This document shows, one piece after another, positions 61,901 through 64,000 of a stretch of DNA of 64,000 nucleotides (within the stretch, counting starts at the first letter, position 1; the number at the start of each line of letters is the position of its first letter). Made by a program: the position numbers and the translations under genes. Source of the stretch: JBBRYW01 sp038253945 (GTDB lineage Bacteria > Actinomycetota > Thermoleophilia > Gaiellales > Gaiellaceae); NCBI GenBank assembly GCA_038253945.1, contig JBBSGR010000001.1, forward strand, positions 62,001-126,000, read 5' to 3'. The notes beneath the pieces were generated by a model. It did not search any database and was not told the DNA's origin. It was given only the letters and a program-made list of their open reading frames with translations.

Positions 61901-63133
61901 CTAGTCGTGACAGTTGGGCGGCTTAGGCTTCGAGAACACTCCGCCTTTGAATCCCGGATATGCGAACCCCATGACCACGATGACGGCATCTTTCTTGCCT
62001 TTGTTGACGAGCTCATGGGGATTATCGCCAGAATCGAATCTCGCTTGGCCTGCGTGTACGACGAAGAGCTTACAGCCCTTGCCGTTCTGGACGTAGTCGT
62101 TGATCGTGCCGGCCTTGATGATAGCCAAGCCAGGGCCGGGATGCTCGTGGAAGGGCAGAGACGCGCCGGGCTTGAGCGTTTCCTGCTGCACGCTCAGCGA
62201 CACCTTGCCACTGGTCGAGACGTTCACCTTCGAGCCGTTCTTCAGCACATGGGAGCCCGAGAACGGGTCCGAAACGCCGTTTGCCAGAGGCACAGCCGTG
62301 ACGCCAGGCGGCCCCTTGCCTCCCCCTGCTGCAGCGGGCGCACGCGACGTTGTCTTCGTCTTGCTACCGGAGCTCGTTACGCCGACGATCACGGCGGCCA
62401 CGATGGCGGCGGCCGCTATCAGCCACGGCACGACCTGAGGGATGCGAAATTTCGGTCCGGCAAGCCCCGGTGGCGGGCCTCCCGCGGCTCCGCGCGGCGG
62501 GCCGCCGGAAGAACCACCTGCTCCTTGGGGCGGACCGCCGGGGGGAGGGCCAGCCGCCCCGAGTGGCGGACCGCCGGGGGGACCCTGGGCCACTCCTGGC
62601 GGCGGACCGCCGGGGGGACCTTGGGCCACTCCTGGCGGCGGGCCGCCGGGGGGACCTTGGGCCACTCCTGGCGGCGGGCCGCCGGGGGGACCTTGGGCCA
62701 CTCCTGGCGGCGGGCCGCCGGGGGGAGGGCCAGCCGCCCCGAGTGGCGGGCCGGCCGCCCCGGGTAGCGGCCCGGCGGCGGAGGGACGAGCCGTCGGACG
62801 CACGGCTGTCGGAGTCGCGCGCGCGACCGTGGGAGAGAGGCCGGCGCCGACCTCAACATCCAGTTCCGACTGTCCCACACGCACCTTCGCGTCCCCGAAG
62901 AGCGTCACGGGCGCCGTGATGCGCTCGCCGTCGACCATCGTTCCGTTCGTGGAGCCGAGATCCTCGACGACCACGCCGCCGCCGCTCGGCCGAATCGCGA
63001 CGTGCCTGCGCGAGAGCTCGGCATCGGCGATGGTGAGGTCGGCACCCTCGCGGCCGACAATCACCTCGCGATCGAGACTGATCGTTTCGCCGGCCGCGGG
63101 ACCAGAAGTCACCCGGAGGGTCGCCACGCGCAT
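61901..63133 (-). CDS. FHA domain - proline/glycine repeats - membrane helix - external cupin protein
   Basis: 410 residues. FHA domain 1-95 (VGREGADLTIA, ELSRRHVAI, STNGTMVDG), a Gly-Pro linker of about 90 residues with near-perfect 12-residue repeats of GPPGGPPPGVAQ type, a single membrane helix about 228-250 (VPWLIAAAAIVAAVIVGV), and an external cupin about 300-405 (FHEHPGPGLAIIKAG, GDNPHELVNKG). It would connect a cytosolic phospho-threonine reader to an extracytoplasmic small-molecule-binding barrel. The combination is not one I recognise. Confidence 0.85.
   Translation of the reverse strand: MRVATLRVTSGPAAGETISLDREVIVGREGADLTIADAELSRRHVAIRPSGGGVVVEDLGSTNGTMVDGERITAPVTLFGDAKVRVGQSELDVEVGAGLSPTVARATPTAVRPTARPSAAGPLPGAAGPPLGAAGPPPGGPPPGVAQGPPGGPPPGVAQGPPGGPPPGVAQGPPGGPPPGVAQGPPGGPPLGAAGPPPGGPPQGAGGSSGGPPRGAAGGPPPGLAGPKFRIPQVVPWLIAAAAIVAAVIVGVTSSGSKTKTTSRAPAAAGGGKGPPGVTAVPLANGVSDPFSGSHVLKNGSKVNVSTSGKVSLSVQQETLKPGASLPFHEHPGPGLAIIKAGTINDYVQNGKGCKLFVVHAGQARFDSGDNPHELVNKGKKDAVIVVMGFAYPGFKGGVFSKPKPPNCHD
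62565..62735 (-). repeat. 36-bp tandem repeats inside the FHA-cupin gene
   Basis: Four to five nearly identical 36-base units, each containing GGGGGGACCTTGGGCCACT in plus orientation, encode 12-residue blocks of GPPGGPPPGVAQ. They are bounded on each side by a longer shared block (GGGGGAGGGCCAGCCGCC). The identity at DNA level indicates recent slippage or expansion. Confidence 0.9.
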
Positions 63134-63277
63134 CTCCTCTCGGTCGAATCACATCCCGGGACAGCGCCCGGGCGAGTCTAGACGCGAGCGCAGGCGCAAG
63201 TCAATGCACCCCACGAACCCGGGTTGGACTTCTCGGTTGGCGGCGCCGGAGGGTGGCGCCGAACCCGGCGTGTGGCG

Positions 63278-63640
63278 CTAGTCGTCGAGCCTGCGGGCAA
63301 GCAGGCACTCCATGGCGGTCCTGCCGAAGAACTGCGCCGCGCCCTTCGGCGTGGACATATCCCGGGGCTCCTCGAGGATCTCGTCGAGCTTCGCCTCGAG
63401 GTCGCGGATTTGCGGCTGGCGCCCGAGGTGGGCTGCAACCTTTGGAAATGCCCCTTCGACCTCCATCACCCGGACCACCGTGTTGCCCTTGAGGAAGACC
63501 TGGGTGCCGATCAACTTTCCCTCCACGTTGCCGTTTTCGTCCTTCACGATCGGATCCGGGCTCTCGTAGTTACTGAAGATCTCGCGCACCCGGTCCTCGG
63601 TCCCCGGCTTGACATTCCACATAAGCGCATAGTGGGCCAT
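63278..63640 (-). CDS. SchA/CurD-type polyketide cyclase-like protein
   Basis: 120 residues from ATG 63640, which is preceded by GGAGGTGG. ALMWNVKPGTEDRVREIFSN, then LIGTQVFLKGNTVVRVMEVEG and a C-terminal MSTPKGAAQFFGRTAMECLLARR match the SchA/CurD family found with spore-pigment type II PKSs. Its exact biochemical role is unsettled; relatives are considered cyclases or ABM-fold oxygenases. A broken copy lies at 49305-49505. Confidence 0.88.
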   Translation of the reverse strand: MAHYALMWNVKPGTEDRVREIFSNYESPDPIVKDENGNVEGKLIGTQVFLKGNTVVRVMEVEGAFPKVAAHLGRQPQIRDLEAKLDEILEEPRDMSTPKGAAQFFGRTAMECLLARRLDD

Positions 63641-63828
63641 TGCCACCTCCGTTCGTGTGCCCCACCCGGGGCGGAAAGCAGTGACAGCGCCCACTCTATT
63701 GGCGGTGCGGTGGTCCCGCAAGACGGCTCGGTTTTCCGCTCTTCCTCTACGCCTTCGACTCGGCGGCCTCGATCTAGATGGTTGATCGGAGATTCGAGCG
63801 GCGCCAGATGGCGGCCCCGCCACGGCGC

Positions 63829-64000
63829 CTAGTCGTCCGCGGCGCCCAGGCCCGCCGTCGACCAGCGGAAGCGCGTCATCTCCTGCTTAGGCGCAAGCGC
63901 GCCGGCGCCCTGACCGCGCCTGACGAAGAGGGTCGGCGCGAGCTTGCGGCGCGCGATCTCGGTCCGCAGGGGGCCGAGTCCCTCATCGCGCCAGCGCTCT
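63829..64000 (-). CDS. C-terminal end of an unidentified protein
   Basis: The frame enters from the right edge and ends at TAG 63829; 56 residues are visible (LGPLRTEIARRKLAPTLFVR, GALAPKQEMTRFRWSTAGLG). The tail, with LAPxxxxTRFxWS, resembles one seen on several actinobacterial proteins of uncertain function, but no family is assigned. Confidence 0.5.
   Translation of the reverse strand, partial: ERWRDEGLGPLRTEIARRKLAPTLFVRRGQGAGALAPKQEMTRFRWSTAGLGAADD

Noticed and set aside
62565..62735. Regular 36-bp repeats considered as a CRISPR array
   Set aside because: Units are contiguous with no unique spacers, keep a reading frame and encode Gly-Pro blocks inside a gene; no cas genes are nearby.

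Overview
The window is high-GC chromosomal DNA from an actinobacterium. The gene complement is most reminiscent of Thermoleophilia (Gaiellales/Solirubrobacterales): a SufBC pair, a caa3-type A2 oxidase with a cytochrome-c-fused subunit II, an AccD-AccA fusion, many GTG/TTG starts, and many serine/threonine kinase, FHA and cyclic-nucleotide domains. That placement is inferred from gene content, not from a marker phylogeny. Coding density is high, with runs of 1- and 4-base stop/start overlaps.

0-16 kb is mostly core physiology. It holds a partial VOC protein, sufB-sufC (minus), and a divergent tatA-tatC-amidohydrolase-TPR-STAS-dihaem cytochrome c run (plus). A minus-strand terminal oxidase operon (ctaC, ctaD, ctaE) follows, interleaved with two UspA-like genes. 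Then come a small membrane protein, a secreted glycoside hydrolase, an ECF sigma factor with a probable membrane partner, and a parvulin-type foldase.

16-35 kb is a surface and signalling region. It has a thrombospondin-3/DUF11/poly-proline surface protein, a dual-FHA protein, two transmembrane Ser/Thr kinases, secreted proteins, FtsH and tRNA-Lys(CTT) with a terminator. After the tRNA there is a decayed accessory patch: an ~85-bp imperfect direct repeat, an excisionase-like HTH gene, a TolB-like propeller and a frameshifted secreted-protein gene. Beta-carbonic anhydrase, a kinase, an FHA-adenylate cyclase-ATPase, two metallophosphoesterases and a cyclic-nucleotide-binding protein follow.

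35.6-64 kb is the standout. It is a type II (aromatic) polyketide locus with spore-pigment (whiE/cur/sch)-like signatures. One minus-strand operon carries a CurC/WhiE-II-like cupin, KS-alpha, chain-length factor, acyl-CoA ligase, a cyclic-nucleotide-domain patatin, ACP and an aromatase/cyclase. A malonyl-CoA:ACP transacylase is divergent. A second operon carries a TcmI-type cyclase, TPR protein, AccDA, AccB, AccC and a GAF protein, which would supply malonyl-CoA. Tailoring-type genes follow: ABM monooxygenase, a broken SchA/CurD copy, a 6PGDH-type reductase, flavin reductase, cupin, SnoaL-like cyclase, FAD monooxygenase, two tandem halogenase-like flavoproteins carrying WxWxIP, an amidohydrolase and an intact SchA/CurD protein. 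Three FHA proteins lie among them, one fused to an MFS exporter and one to a transmembrane segment plus cupin.

Working hypothesis: this is an uncharacterised, possibly halogenated, aromatic polyketide pathway. It may be controlled by phospho-threonine (kinase/FHA) and cyclic-nucleotide signalling, because a cyclase, two phosphoesterases and cyclic-nucleotide sensors sit immediately beside the PKS operon.
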